Below are positions 9,345 to 17,604 of a stretch of DNA of 64,000 nucleotides, piece by piece (position 1 is the first letter of the stretch; each line of letters starts with the position of its first letter). The notes under the pieces were generated by a model. That model was not told where the DNA came from. It saw only the letters and a program-made list of their open reading frames with translations, and did no database searches. The position numbers and the translations under genes are program-made. Origin of the DNA: DATJGR01 sp963735085. GTDB taxonomy: Bacteria; Pseudomonadota; Gammaproteobacteria; Pseudomonadales; Azotimanducaceae. Location: assembly GCA_963735085.1 (NCBI GenBank), contig CAVTJP010000005.1, positions 2,480,001 through 2,544,000 on the forward strand. Reading direction: 5' to 3'.

Positions 9345-10583
9345 CTAAGAGGACTGCTCGGAGTCGATGTGTTTGATCCAGGCATCAGCCTGCTTCTTTT
9401 GTTTGTCGTGCGCTGCTGCTTTGACAAACCAGCCCCGTGCCGCCTTTGGCTTCTTGTCGCTGTACAGCGCGATGCCCATCAACAGTTGCGTATTGCCGGT
9501 GTCCTTGAGGCCACCCTTGGCGAGTGCCTTGTTCAGCGCATCCGCGGCGCCGCCCCAGTCCTGCCGCTGCAATTGAACTTCGGCGAGACGCACGTACGTT
9601 TCGCCTGTCGAACTCATCTGGCCCGCTTTGTCCAACGGTTTGATGGCTTTTTCGTACTCGCGCGCTTCAATGTACGAAAAGCCCAGGCGTTCGTAGGTCT
9701 TTTCAGCCGGCTTGAACGTGCCGTCGGAGAGGAACTTGTTGAGGTTCTTTGCGGAACGATAGGGGATGCCATTGAACGCTTCGAGTTCGGTCATCGGGCG
9801 CAGGTCGGATTCGGTTTTCAGCAATCCACCGATGTTCGCCACCTCGAGCACCGCAAGCGATTCGGTATACCGCTCCAATTGGCGATTGACCGCCGACAAC
9901 TGCACCCAGTAGGCCTTCTTCGACGGGTCTGCCATGACCAGTTGTTTCAGCAGCGGAATCGCCTGCTGGTACTGCTCCTTCTCGATGCGCAGCGCCAGCA
10001 GCAGTTGCAGCCAGCTCTCGCGCGGCTTATCGGTCAGGCTGACGGCCTTCTCAGCCGGCGCCAGGGCCTGATCGAGTTTCTTCAATTGGTAATAGGCAAC
10101 CGCGAGCAGGTAATAGGCAGTTGAATTCGGATTTTCGGCGGTCTTGAACCACTCGTTCAGCGCGTTGATGCCTTCCTGCCAGTGTTCTTCGGCGATGTAC
10201 ATCTGAGCGATCTGATAGCGGGCTTCCTGCATTTCCTCATCGTTCAGGCCACCCGTTGCAATCGCCGCCTGCATGTTTTTGCGGACGCCGTCGTAGTCGT
10301 TCTGAGCGCCGGCAATCGACGCATATATCTGATAGACGCGGCTCTTCTCATACGGACTCAACTTGTCCATGTTCAGTTTTGCCAGTACGGCCTTGGCGTC
10401 GGGGTACTTCTGCGCATTGAGCGCCTCGATGGCTTCGTTGAGCTTTTTGCCGGTGCTCACGTCAATGCTTGGAGTGCGTTGCTCCTTTTTGTCGTCTGCG
10501 GCATAGGCGGTGTTCGACAGCGACGTTGCGCCGAACGCCGCCAGCACCACCATTCCGATCGAGATTACAGTTGAAGCGCGCAA
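9345..10583 (-). CDS. TPR-repeat protein of the TonB cluster
   Basis: A 412-residue exported helical-repeat protein. I chose the TTG at 10583: it has GGAG eight bases upstream, lies two bases after the tonB stop, and gives a clean signal peptide (hydrophobic stretch ending in NTAYAADDKK). Longer frames upstream lie inside tonB. From residue 45 onward the protein consists of degenerate tetratricopeptide repeats such as YYLLAVAYYQLKKLDQALAP. In Vibrio-type TonB2 clusters a TPR protein occupies the same position after tonB and probably scaffolds the periplasmic side; that role is inferred here. Confidence 0.8.
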   Translation of the reverse strand: MRASTVISIGMVVLAAFGATSLSNTAYAADDKKEQRTPSIDVSTGKKLNEAIEALNAQKYPDAKAVLAKLNMDKLSPYEKSRVYQIYASIAGAQNDYDGVRKNMQAAIATGGLNDEEMQEARYQIAQMYIAEEHWQEGINALNEWFKTAENPNSTAYYLLAVAYYQLKKLDQALAPAEKAVSLTDKPRESWLQLLLALRIEKEQYQQAIPLLKQLVMADPSKKAYWVQLSAVNRQLERYTESLAVLEVANIGGLLKTESDLRPMTELEAFNGIPYRSAKNLNKFLSDGTFKPAEKTYERLGFSYIEAREYEKAIKPLDKAGQMSSTGETYVRLAEVQLQRQDWGGAADALNKALAKGGLKDTGNTQLLMGIALYSDKKPKAARGWFVKAAAHDKQKKQADAWIKHIDSEQSS

Positions 10584-10585
10584 CG

Positions 10586-11188
10586 TTATTTCTCCAACTT
10601 GAAAGTCAGTACGACCATCACGCCGCGGCGTTCCTGAGCGCGTCCGTCGACGACCTTCGGGTTGTATTTCCATCGGCTGATTGCCGTCACTGCGGCTCGG
10701 TCGAACATCCCTTTCGGGTCGGCGTCGACAACTTTCGGATTGGCGACGGTGCCGGCCGCAGTAATCGTGAATTCCACCTGCACCCAACCCTCGATACCGC
10801 GTGAACGCGCTCGCGACGGGTACTCGGGATTGATCCGCACGAGTGGAATCACGTCACGGTCAGACCCGACGGAAATGCCGTGCCCCAGGTTGGACGTGTC
10901 GAACGACACATTGACCGAACTGACGCCGCTCGAGTCGAGCCCCGTATTGATGTTGGAAATTTGCGGAATCTCCGGCACCTTTTCAGGCTTCGGCTGAACC
11001 ATCTTCTCCTGCTTGGTTTGGGTTTCGGTGTCGTGGCGCAGCACCGTGAAATTGATCTTCAGAGCCGGCCTCAGGGCCTCGAAGTGGCTGTTGCCGCTAA
11101 CGGCCAGCCACATGAACCAATAGAGGCCGGTTGCAAAAGCCAGGCCGAGAATGAACGCGACCGGAAGTCTTACATAGGTGGAATTCAT
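10586..11188 (-). CDS. tonB: TonB family energy-transducing protein
   Basis: A 200-residue periplasm-spanning protein that passes proton-motive energy from ExbB/ExbD to outer-membrane receptors. It has one N-terminal membrane helix (about 8-30), a short Lys/Pro-rich linker (VQPKPEKVPEIPQ) and a C-terminal TonB domain (about 110-200) with IPLVRINPEYPSRARSRGIE and SRWKYNPKVVDG. The linker is short for TonB, as in the TonB2 class, where TtpC helps bridge the periplasm. It lies in an operon with two exbD genes, exbB and a ttpC-like gene. Confidence 0.9.
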   Translation of the reverse strand: MNSTYVRLPVAFILGLAFATGLYWFMWLAVSGNSHFEALRPALKINFTVLRHDTETQTKQEKMVQPKPEKVPEIPQISNINTGLDSSGVSSVNVSFDTSNLGHGISVGSDRDVIPLVRINPEYPSRARSRGIEGWVQVEFTITAAGTVANPKVVDADPKGMFDRAAVTAISRWKYNPKVVDGRAQERRGVMVVLTFKLEK

Positions 11189-11200
11189 CGATCACCTCCG

Positions 11201-11611
11201 TTATACGGAACCTGGGGTCGCTGCCAGCGCAATTTCCGAGATTCCGGCCTTCTTGGCCTCATCCATCACCTTGGCGACCTGACCCGCCGGCGCGTCCTTG
11301 TCGGCGATGATTACCACGGTATCTTTGGGCCGTTCGATGTGCAGTTTTTCCAGGATCGGCCGCACTTCGCGAAGCACGGTCTGCTTTCGATCCATCCAGA
11401 TCTCGCCGTCCGGTTTGATCGCAATCAATAGATTGCCCGATTCGCGGTGCACGGCCGTATCGGCAGTGGGTTCGTCGATGACCGCGCCGGTCTGTTTGAC
11501 GAACGACGTGGTGATGATGAAGAAGATCAACAGATTCAGTACGAAATCCAGCATTGGCGCCAGATCGATACCGTGATCTTCCTGATCGGGAGCATGACTA
11601 CGTAGCGCCAC
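11201..11611 (-). CDS. exbD: Biopolymer transport protein ExbD (second copy)
   Basis: A 136-residue ExbD/TolR protein, a component of the inner-membrane proton channel that energises TonB. It has a single membrane helix near the N-terminus with the essential aspartate in LAPMLDFVLNLLIFF and a periplasmic C-terminal domain. It starts with GTG at 11611, supported by GGAGGGGG nine bases upstream. It is a close paralogue of the gene five bases upstream: the membrane helices are nearly identical while the periplasmic domains have diverged. Two adjacent ExbD proteins may form a heteromeric channel. Confidence 0.92.
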   Translation of the reverse strand: MALRSHAPDQEDHGIDLAPMLDFVLNLLIFFIITTSFVKQTGAVIDEPTADTAVHRESGNLLIAIKPDGEIWMDRKQTVLREVRPILEKLHIERPKDTVVIIADKDAPAGQVAKVMDEAKKAGISEIALAATPGSV

Positions 11612-11616
11612 TTCGG

Positions 11617-12027
11617 TTATCCCCCTCCGGTTGCAAAGGTGACGTTATATACGCCTGCCAGATGACACTGATCGACCACCGTAACGACAAGACCGGTCTT
11701 CGCCTTCGCATCGGCAATAACCAATACGCCTGCCTTGGGATCCAACGCATGCATCCGTTCCACGTTTGCGCGCACCGCCTCCGGGTCAATTACACGGCCA
11801 TCGACCCACACTTCGCCGTTCTCGAGTACCTGGATCGCAATACTTTTGTCAGCGTTTTTCGGTGGCGGTTCCCCTGTGGGGCGTTGCACGGTCAAGCCGG
11901 ATTGCTTGACGAATACCGCGATGATGATGAAGAAGATCAACAGATTCAGCACGAAATCCAGCATCGGCGCCAGATCGATACCGTGCGAGTCCTGGTGGAC
12001 CTCTTCTGCATGTCGGCGTGAGCGCAT
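11617..12027 (-). CDS. exbD: Biopolymer transport protein ExbD (first copy)
   Basis: A 136-residue ExbD/TolR family protein with the same architecture as its downstream neighbour: a short cytoplasmic N-terminus, one membrane helix with the conserved Asp in LAPMLDFVLNLLIFF, then a periplasmic domain. The ATG at 12027 is one base past the exbB stop, indicating coupled translation. The cytoplasmic start is rich in Arg and His (MRSRRHAEEVHQD). Confidence 0.92.
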   Translation of the reverse strand: MRSRRHAEEVHQDSHGIDLAPMLDFVLNLLIFFIIIAVFVKQSGLTVQRPTGEPPPKNADKSIAIQVLENGEVWVDGRVIDPEAVRANVERMHALDPKAGVLVIADAKAKTGLVVTVVDQCHLAGVYNVTFATGGG

Positions 12028-12028
12028 G

Positions 12029-12553
12029 TCAGAACCTCAACTGGTCGGCGATCAATTCGGACTTGCGCTTCGCAACAGTGGTGAAGTGATACACCGGATA
12101 CAACCCCGTGATGCTGACTGCAAGGCCGGACATCGTGCACAGCATGGCGTGTGACACGCCGCTGGCCATCGTGCGGGCATCCGCAGAACCTCTCAGTGCC
12201 ATCGAGTCGAATACTTCCAGCATACCGCTGACAGTGCCGATCAGACCGAGCAGCGGCGCCATCGGCACCAGCACGCGCATCACGATCAGGTTGGCGCCCA
12301 TGCGCGAATCCAGCCGCGAGATCATCGCCTCACGAATCTGCCGCGCGCACCATGAGAGGTGATCGCTGCGCGCATTCCACTTGTCGACCGTGGTCTGGAT
12401 CTCGCCCGGCAACACCTGGGAGAAATACCAGATCCGTTCGAACACCAACGTCCACATGATCACGCCGGCACAGAAGATGTAGAACACGTACGGGCCGCCA
12501 CCTTCAACCAGGTTGACCATAGACTGGTACGGCAGCAGCAGCTTATCCAGCAT
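12029..12553 (-). CDS. exbB: ExbB/TolQ-family proton channel protein (short form)
   Basis: A 174-residue MotA/TolQ/ExbB family protein. It has three membrane segments: about 17-38, a second covering VLVPMAPLLGLIGTVSGML and a third near SHAMLCTMSGLAVSITGLY. The motif GLIGTVSGMLEVF is diagnostic. It is the compact partner that stabilises TonB in TtpC-type systems. The start overlaps the end of the preceding ttpC-like gene by 11 bases. Role in the TonB complex is inferred from family and context. Confidence 0.92.
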   Translation of the reverse strand: MLDKLLLPYQSMVNLVEGGGPYVFYIFCAGVIMWTLVFERIWYFSQVLPGEIQTTVDKWNARSDHLSWCARQIREAMISRLDSRMGANLIVMRVLVPMAPLLGLIGTVSGMLEVFDSMALRGSADARTMASGVSHAMLCTMSGLAVSITGLYPVYHFTTVAKRKSELIADQLRF

Positions 12554-13937
12554 TTTTCTTCTCGATCATTTCAGCGAGCAAGCCCGACGTCTGACCGTCG
12601 AGCAGCGACGTGAGCTGACGCGACAACGCGCTGAGCACCGCATTGCCGAACAGCAGCGGGATGGCGCAAGCAAGGCCCAGCACCGTTGCGATCATCGCCT
12701 GGCCGATACCGTGGGCCATCAGTTTCGGATCGCTCGAACCGGATTCGGTGATGCTCTGGAACGTCAGGATCATCCCGATAACGGTACCGATCAGACCAAG
12801 CAGCGGGCCGGCTGCAACCGCCAGCCGCAGGAACGCCTGGAACCGCTCGAGCTTTGGAATCTCGGCAACCACAGCTTCCGAGATGCGCAGTTCGGCGACT
12901 TCCCAGTCCTCTTCGATACGCGATGTGTCGCCTTTGAACGCGAGTAGTACGCGGCCGAGCGGATTGTCGTTGCGCGGGTGATCCAGGTCTTTCTGTTGTG
13001 CCGCGACTTTCATCCGCGTGCGGACCAGATAGATGAGCTGATACACCCAACACAGTAAGCCGGCGGCGAGCACCGCGATGATCACGTAACCGACTTCCTG
13101 ACCCTGCTCGATACGCTCGACGATGTCGGGACGTTCGCCGTACAACTGAATCAGCACACCTCGGCCGGGATCGACCGCGGTGCGGACGTAGCCGGTGGTG
13201 GCCGCTTGAAAATTCTTTGCGGCGGCCAGGAAACGACTCGGCGGTTGACGCGACAGCACCGACAGGCTCTTCAGTGAGGGCAGGTACGTCAGATATTTGC
13301 CGTTCGACATCTCGGTGAACGGACCGATCCGAACCACCTGCGCCGTTTCGGACTTTCCATCTGGCTGCAGGACCGGATGTTCGAAGCGTTCGATCTGACC
13401 GGTCGCGGTCATTTCACGCTGCATCTCGAACCACAGCCGCTCCAACTCCGAGATTGACGGCAGTGCTTTTGCGGAAGCGAGAGAGCGCAGAAATTCCTCT
13501 CGATCGGGAAACTCCGCGCTGATGATCGATTGCTCGACGACGTTGGCGGTATCGCCGGCAACCTGGCGAGTTACGCCAAACAACTCACCAAGGTTGCCCT
13601 GGCGTTGTTTCAATAGTTGGTTGACGTCGTTGATTTCCTTGTCGTTCTTGTCGAACTCGGCAGACAACGCGTTGCTGCGATCCTCGGCCGCCTTCTGCGC
13701 CTTTTGGGCATCGGCGAGCAACTTGGCCTGTTCGCTACGAGCCGCCGTGAACTCTTGGATTCGCTTGGCGTTCTCTGTCGATTCCGCACTGCGGACGTTC
13801 TTGACTTGCTGCAGCAGTTGTTCGAGCGTCACCGCCGCGGCGGCGTTTGCCGGCAGCAGCATTTGCGACGCAAACAGGCTGATGGTGGCCAGGAGCGTCA
13901 GTTTGCGCATCGTCAAAACCTTGAAGAAACGATTCAC
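12543..13937 (-). CDS. ttpC: TtpC-like fused ExbB protein with periplasmic coiled coil
   Basis: A 464-residue protein. The N-terminus is a signal or anchor segment ending near LLPANAAAA, then a coiled coil (about 35-125, rich in Glu, Gln and Lys), a periplasmic domain, a membrane helix near residue 280, and a C-terminal ExbB/MotA domain (GPLLGLIGTVIGMILTF). This architecture is that of TtpC from Vibrio-type TonB2 systems. The GTG at 13937 is chosen because it overlaps the upstream stop as GTGA and has GGAGG eight bases before it; an in-frame ATG at 13910 is an alternative. Confidence 0.85.
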   Translation of the reverse strand: MNRFFKVLTMRKLTLLATISLFASQMLLPANAAAAVTLEQLLQQVKNVRSAESTENAKRIQEFTAARSEQAKLLADAQKAQKAAEDRSNALSAEFDKNDKEINDVNQLLKQRQGNLGELFGVTRQVAGDTANVVEQSIISAEFPDREEFLRSLASAKALPSISELERLWFEMQREMTATGQIERFEHPVLQPDGKSETAQVVRIGPFTEMSNGKYLTYLPSLKSLSVLSRQPPSRFLAAAKNFQAATTGYVRTAVDPGRGVLIQLYGERPDIVERIEQGQEVGYVIIAVLAAGLLCWVYQLIYLVRTRMKVAAQQKDLDHPRNDNPLGRVLLAFKGDTSRIEEDWEVAELRISEAVVAEIPKLERFQAFLRLAVAAGPLLGLIGTVIGMILTFQSITESGSSDPKLMAHGIGQAMIATVLGLACAIPLLFGNAVLSALSRQLTSLLDGQTSGLLAEMIEKKNAG

Positions 13938-14716
13938 CGTTGCACCTCCGTTGCGGCTGGCAGCTTGACCCACAGGACGTCAGGGGCCCCTTTCTTCTGA
14001 GCAACCGCCAGTGCGGCTGCAATATCTTTTTCTTCGCCTGGATCGGACACCCATTTGCCTTCGGCCTTGTTCCAGTAGCCGGCGTCCTTTCCATCGGGAC
14101 GGCGATACACGAGCGCGACACGACCCACGCGTACGATATCGACGACTGTGGCAGCGTCACCTTCGCCGAGCTTCGCCTCGTAGCTGTCGAGAGTTCGCCC
14201 ATACTCCATTTCGATCTGGTAGGCCTCGAGAATGCGACGGTATTTTTCCGAGACGGTCACATCTGCACGGTCCATCAGGGCTTTCAGGTCCTCGACACGC
14301 TTGGTACGTTCGGCAAGCTTGAACGGCATGTCGGCAGCGACGAACTTGGCGAGCATGGCGACCATGTTCTCCATCAGCGGGAACACGTCACGGCTGGTGG
14401 TTTCGATTGTCGCGAGTTGCTCGTTGACGGAGTCGATCTCTTTGCGCTGCTCGTTGACCTGATCGGTCAGATGCGCGTTGTACTTCGTGATGCTCTGCGT
14501 CGTTTCGAGCGCGCGGCGATAGCTCGTCAGCATCTGCTGCGTTGAATCGTCGAGCTGATCGACCTTGTCCTGTGCTGCCTTCGCCGCCTTGTCCGTGGCG
14601 GACTGTTGCGCGAGAAGGTTGTCGAGAGGCTGCGTGTCGGCGGCATAGACGGGCACTGTCAGCATCAGCGCCATCAATACGACCGCACGGGATCGCTGAA
14701 TTCTGTCTGGTGTCAT
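13934..14716 (-). CDS. DUF3450 family periplasmic coiled-coil protein
   Basis: A 260-residue exported protein with a signal peptide (residues 1-26, cleavage after VPVYAA) and a long coiled coil (about 30-125). A C-terminal globular part includes ALVYRRPDGKDAGYWNKAEG. This matches the DUF3450 family, members of which precede ttpC in TonB2-type operons. It is the first gene of the operon here. The molecular role is not established; a periplasmic scaffold acting with TtpC is inference from the shared coiled-coil architecture and position. Confidence 0.8.
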   Translation of the reverse strand: MTPDRIQRSRAVVLMALMLTVPVYAADTQPLDNLLAQQSATDKAAKAAQDKVDQLDDSTQQMLTSYRRALETTQSITKYNAHLTDQVNEQRKEIDSVNEQLATIETTSRDVFPLMENMVAMLAKFVAADMPFKLAERTKRVEDLKALMDRADVTVSEKYRRILEAYQIEMEYGRTLDSYEAKLGEGDAATVVDIVRVGRVALVYRRPDGKDAGYWNKAEGKWVSDPGEEKDIAAALAVAQKKGAPDVLWVKLPAATEVQR

Positions 14717-15122
14717 GGTGTCTTGCTTCGTTCCTTAGGCCGGCTGAGAGGTTGCGCGACCGTTGTTGATGTAATCGACCTCGTGCGAGATCGGCCCCCC
14801 GAATCACAGCACGTCCCCCGTCGTGCCGGAGATCGCGTGCCGACCCTGCACCCCGACATGGCTATGTCGTGACGTTGCAAGTCCTGTGAATGCCCCAGGC
14901 GGACGCGATCCCGGTGCCGATTTCAACACTATCTTGGGGCGGAACGCAAAGGTTTGATGGAATTTGATGACGCGCGGCTTCGTAACCCGATCCCGATGAC
15001 GCGATCCATCCATACGGGTCAGGCCGTTGCAGGCAGCCGCATGCGCCGCGCAGGGCTCGTTCCCGACAGCGTCGAATACTAACGATCTTACAATGGCGCG
15101 GAGTGCACCGAATTGCGCGCAG
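14717..15122. other. Intergenic stretch upstream of the TonB operon
   Basis: About 400 bases between the end of kup and the DUF3450 gene, both on the minus strand. It should contain the promoter of the TonB operon. I found no convincing -35/-10 pair, no Fur-box-like palindrome, no RNA gene and no open frame with coding character. The sequence after kup also has no clear terminator hairpin with a U-run. Confidence 0.5.
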
Positions 15123-17021
15123 CTAAATCTCGACCTGCGTGCCGAGTTCGACGACGCGATTGGATGGGATGGCGAAGAAGTCGGACGCCTTCGTTGCGTT
15201 CTTCGACATCGACACGAACAGCCGTTCCCGCCAGGTCGCCATGCCCGGCGCGCCGACGCTGATCAACGCTTCGCGCGAGACGAAAAACGATGTTTCCATC
15301 ATCTTGAAGACGAATCCGCCGCGGCCGCATTGCGCGAGCAGGCGAGGCACGTCGGCGTCTTCGGAGAACCCGTAGTACGCCGTAATTTGAAAGAATTCCC
15401 CGCCCAGCGGTTTGATTTCGTAACGCTCCTCGGGCGAGACGTATGGAATGTCGCGCGAGATGATCGTCAGAAATACCACGCGCTCGTGCAGCACTTTGTT
15501 GTGCTTGAGATTGTGCAGCAGCGAGTGCGGAATCGTGTTGACCGCGGAGGTTAGAAACACGGCGGTGCCGGCTACGCGCGTCGGCGGGTCGAGTTGGATG
15601 CTCTCAATGAAATCGTTGACCGGCAGCGACTCGTCGGACAGTCGATTCATCAGCACCGCGCGGCCCTTCTTCCATGTCGTCAGCAACGTGAAGACAGCGA
15701 TACCGATGACAATCGGAAACCAGCCTCCGGATGGAATCTTCAACGCGTTCGATGTAAGGAACGCAAGATCGATGAGCACCAACGGCACCGCGATCGCAAC
15801 GGCAACGAGCGTCGGCCACTGCCAGATACGCAACATAACGAACAGGATGAGAATCGAATCGATCAGCATTGCCAGCGTGACGGCGATGCCGTAGGCGCCA
15901 CCGAGATGGTCGGCGTGGCGGAATCCAATCACCAGCAGGATCACTGCGACGAACAGGGCCCAATTGATGAATGGAACGTAGATCTGGCCGATTTCCCGCT
16001 CGGAGGTGTGTCGCAGGGTCAAGCGAGGGCAGTAACCCATCTGAATCGCCGCCCGCGTCAGCGAGAACGCGCCGGAAATCACCGCCTGCGACGCGATCAC
16101 CGCGGCGCAGGTGGCGAGCACCACCAGTGGGATCAGCGCCCAGGTGGGTGCCATCAAATAGAACGGATTCTTGATCCGGGTCGGGTCGTCCAGCAGCAGC
16201 GCCCCTTGGCCGAAGTAGTTGAGGACCAGCGACGGCATGACGAAAAACACCCACGCGCGCCGGATCGGCGAGATGCCGAAGTGTCCCATGTCTGCATACA
16301 GCGCTTCGGCGCCGGTCACCGCCAGAATGACGGCGCCCAGCGCGAGGAATGCGGCGGTGGGGTTGGCGAGCACGAAGACGACTGCGTGAGCTGGATTGAT
16401 TGCTTCGAGCACCTGCGGCCGGTTGAAGATCTGAGTTGCACCCAGTATTGCGAGGGTCGCAAACCAGACACACATCACCGGGCCAAAAAATGCGCCGACA
16501 CGAGCCGTGCCGGTGCGTTGTATCGCGAACAGCGTGACGATGATGATGATCGCCAGCGGCACGATCAACTTGTGCAGTGTGGGCGCGATCACGCCCAAAC
16601 CTTCCACCGCGCCAAGCACCGAGATCGCAGGCGTGATCATGCCGTCACCGTAGAACATTGCCGCGCCCAATATGCCGAAGCCGACGAACCACGCGCGGCG
16701 CCTGGGTTGCGACTCCATGCCACGCGAAACCAATGCGGTGAGCGCGAGGATGCCGCCTTCGCCACGGTTGTCGGCGCGCATGATCAGGGTCACGTACTTC
16801 AAGGTCACGATCATCATCAGTGACCAGAACAGGATCGACAGGATGCCCATGATGTTGGCAGCGGACAGATCGAGCCGATGGATGCCGGAGAAACACTGCC
16901 TCAGCGTATAGAGGGGGCTCGTGCCGATGTCCCCGTAGACAACACCAATCGCACCGACGAACAGCGGCGCCATACGCGAAGCCACCGGCTGCACGTCGGT
17001 CGCACCGTCTTCAGCGTGCAT
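15123..17021 (-). CDS. kup: Low-affinity potassium transporter Kup
   Basis: A 632-residue K+ uptake protein of the KUP/HAK/KT family, probably K+/H+ symport at the inner membrane. It has twelve hydrophobic segments over residues 15-440, the N-terminal signature GVVYGDIGTSPLYTLRQCF, then RADNRGEGGILAL and FYGDGMITPAISVLGAVEG. A cytoplasmic C-terminal domain occupies about 450-632. Length is normal. It stands alone, divergent from the small gene at 17301. The ATG at 17021 has only a weak ribosome binding site, but the N-terminus aligns with the family. Confidence 0.95.
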   Translation of the reverse strand: MHAEDGATDVQPVASRMAPLFVGAIGVVYGDIGTSPLYTLRQCFSGIHRLDLSAANIMGILSILFWSLMMIVTLKYVTLIMRADNRGEGGILALTALVSRGMESQPRRRAWFVGFGILGAAMFYGDGMITPAISVLGAVEGLGVIAPTLHKLIVPLAIIIIVTLFAIQRTGTARVGAFFGPVMCVWFATLAILGATQIFNRPQVLEAINPAHAVVFVLANPTAAFLALGAVILAVTGAEALYADMGHFGISPIRRAWVFFVMPSLVLNYFGQGALLLDDPTRIKNPFYLMAPTWALIPLVVLATCAAVIASQAVISGAFSLTRAAIQMGYCPRLTLRHTSEREIGQIYVPFINWALFVAVILLVIGFRHADHLGGAYGIAVTLAMLIDSILILFVMLRIWQWPTLVAVAIAVPLVLIDLAFLTSNALKIPSGGWFPIVIGIAVFTLLTTWKKGRAVLMNRLSDESLPVNDFIESIQLDPPTRVAGTAVFLTSAVNTIPHSLLHNLKHNKVLHERVVFLTIISRDIPYVSPEERYEIKPLGGEFFQITAYYGFSEDADVPRLLAQCGRGGFVFKMMETSFFVSREALISVGAPGMATWRERLFVSMSKNATKASDFFAIPSNRVVELGTQVEI

Positions 17022-17241
17022 GTTTAGCGGGCATTGCGGTTAGCGCGCATGTGGGTTGGGCCTGACTGAGGTGAGCGTCGTTCGACATGGGCGGGCAGCA
17101 CGGATTTGCGCGGCATTGTTCATCAATGCCCAGCGAACATCAATTTGCGATCGGTAGCGGACGACGGATTGAAGCACCGGCACTGGTCAAATCGACGCGA
17201 GGGCTCGCCGGAGTTGGATTGCACATCGAATTGTAAATTCC

Positions 17242-17257
17242 TGCCCGAATTCGGGCA
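17242..17257. repeat. 16-bp perfect palindrome in the kup/17301 divergent region
   Basis: TGCCCGAATTCGGGCA is a perfect 16-bp palindrome located 44 bases before the small gene at 17301 and about 220 bases upstream of kup. It is followed on the plus strand by seven adenines rather than thymines, so it does not look like a terminator for either direction. A repressor operator is possible. Function is not demonstrated. Confidence 0.4.
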
Positions 17258-17300
17258 AAAAAATTGCCAGGGTTCGAATCAGAGTGCCTAATCCATCTCC

Positions 17301-17570
17301 ATGTACGACGCCGATGAACTCGCCGCCCATCTCGCTCGGTCCACGCGGCTCGAACCACACGAAGCGCGCCGCGCGGTGCTGGAACTGTTGGATCTGCTGT
17401 CGAGTGAAACGCCCGAGAGTTTCGTCCGGCGTCGGCATCGCGAGCTGAAATCGGCTGGTCGCGTCACGAACAGACTGATCTTTCGGCAGATTGCCGGCGA
17501 ACTGGCGGCGCGTCCGTTTGGCGCCGCGCCGCTCAGTGAGCGTCAGATACGGCGTCTGATTTACGGCTGA
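17301..17570 (+). CDS. Small conserved-looking protein upstream of glmS
   Basis: An 89-residue, probably helical protein with a high Arg content (about one in seven residues). I recognise no domain. It has no signal peptide, cysteines or membrane segments. It begins with ATG at 17301 and ends 34 bases before glmS on the same strand, so the two may be cotranscribed. The acidic N-terminal half followed by a basic C-terminal half (ERQIRRLIYG) could suit nucleic-acid binding, which is speculation. Confidence 0.55.
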   Translation: MYDADELAAHLARSTRLEPHEARRAVLELLDLLSSETPESFVRRRHRELKSAGRVTNRLIFRQIAGELAARPFGAAPLSERQIRRLIYG

Positions 17571-17604
17571 AAAATCTCAGTACCTACCCAGGAGAACACC
17601 ATAA

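Noticed and set aside
14717..15122. Fur-type box before the TonB operon
   Set aside because: Searched by eye for an AT-rich GATAAT-like palindrome; none is present, so iron control cannot be claimed from sequence.
17242..17257. Palindrome as a rho-independent terminator
   Set aside because: The seven adenines follow it on the plus strand, so neither orientation puts a U-run after the stem.
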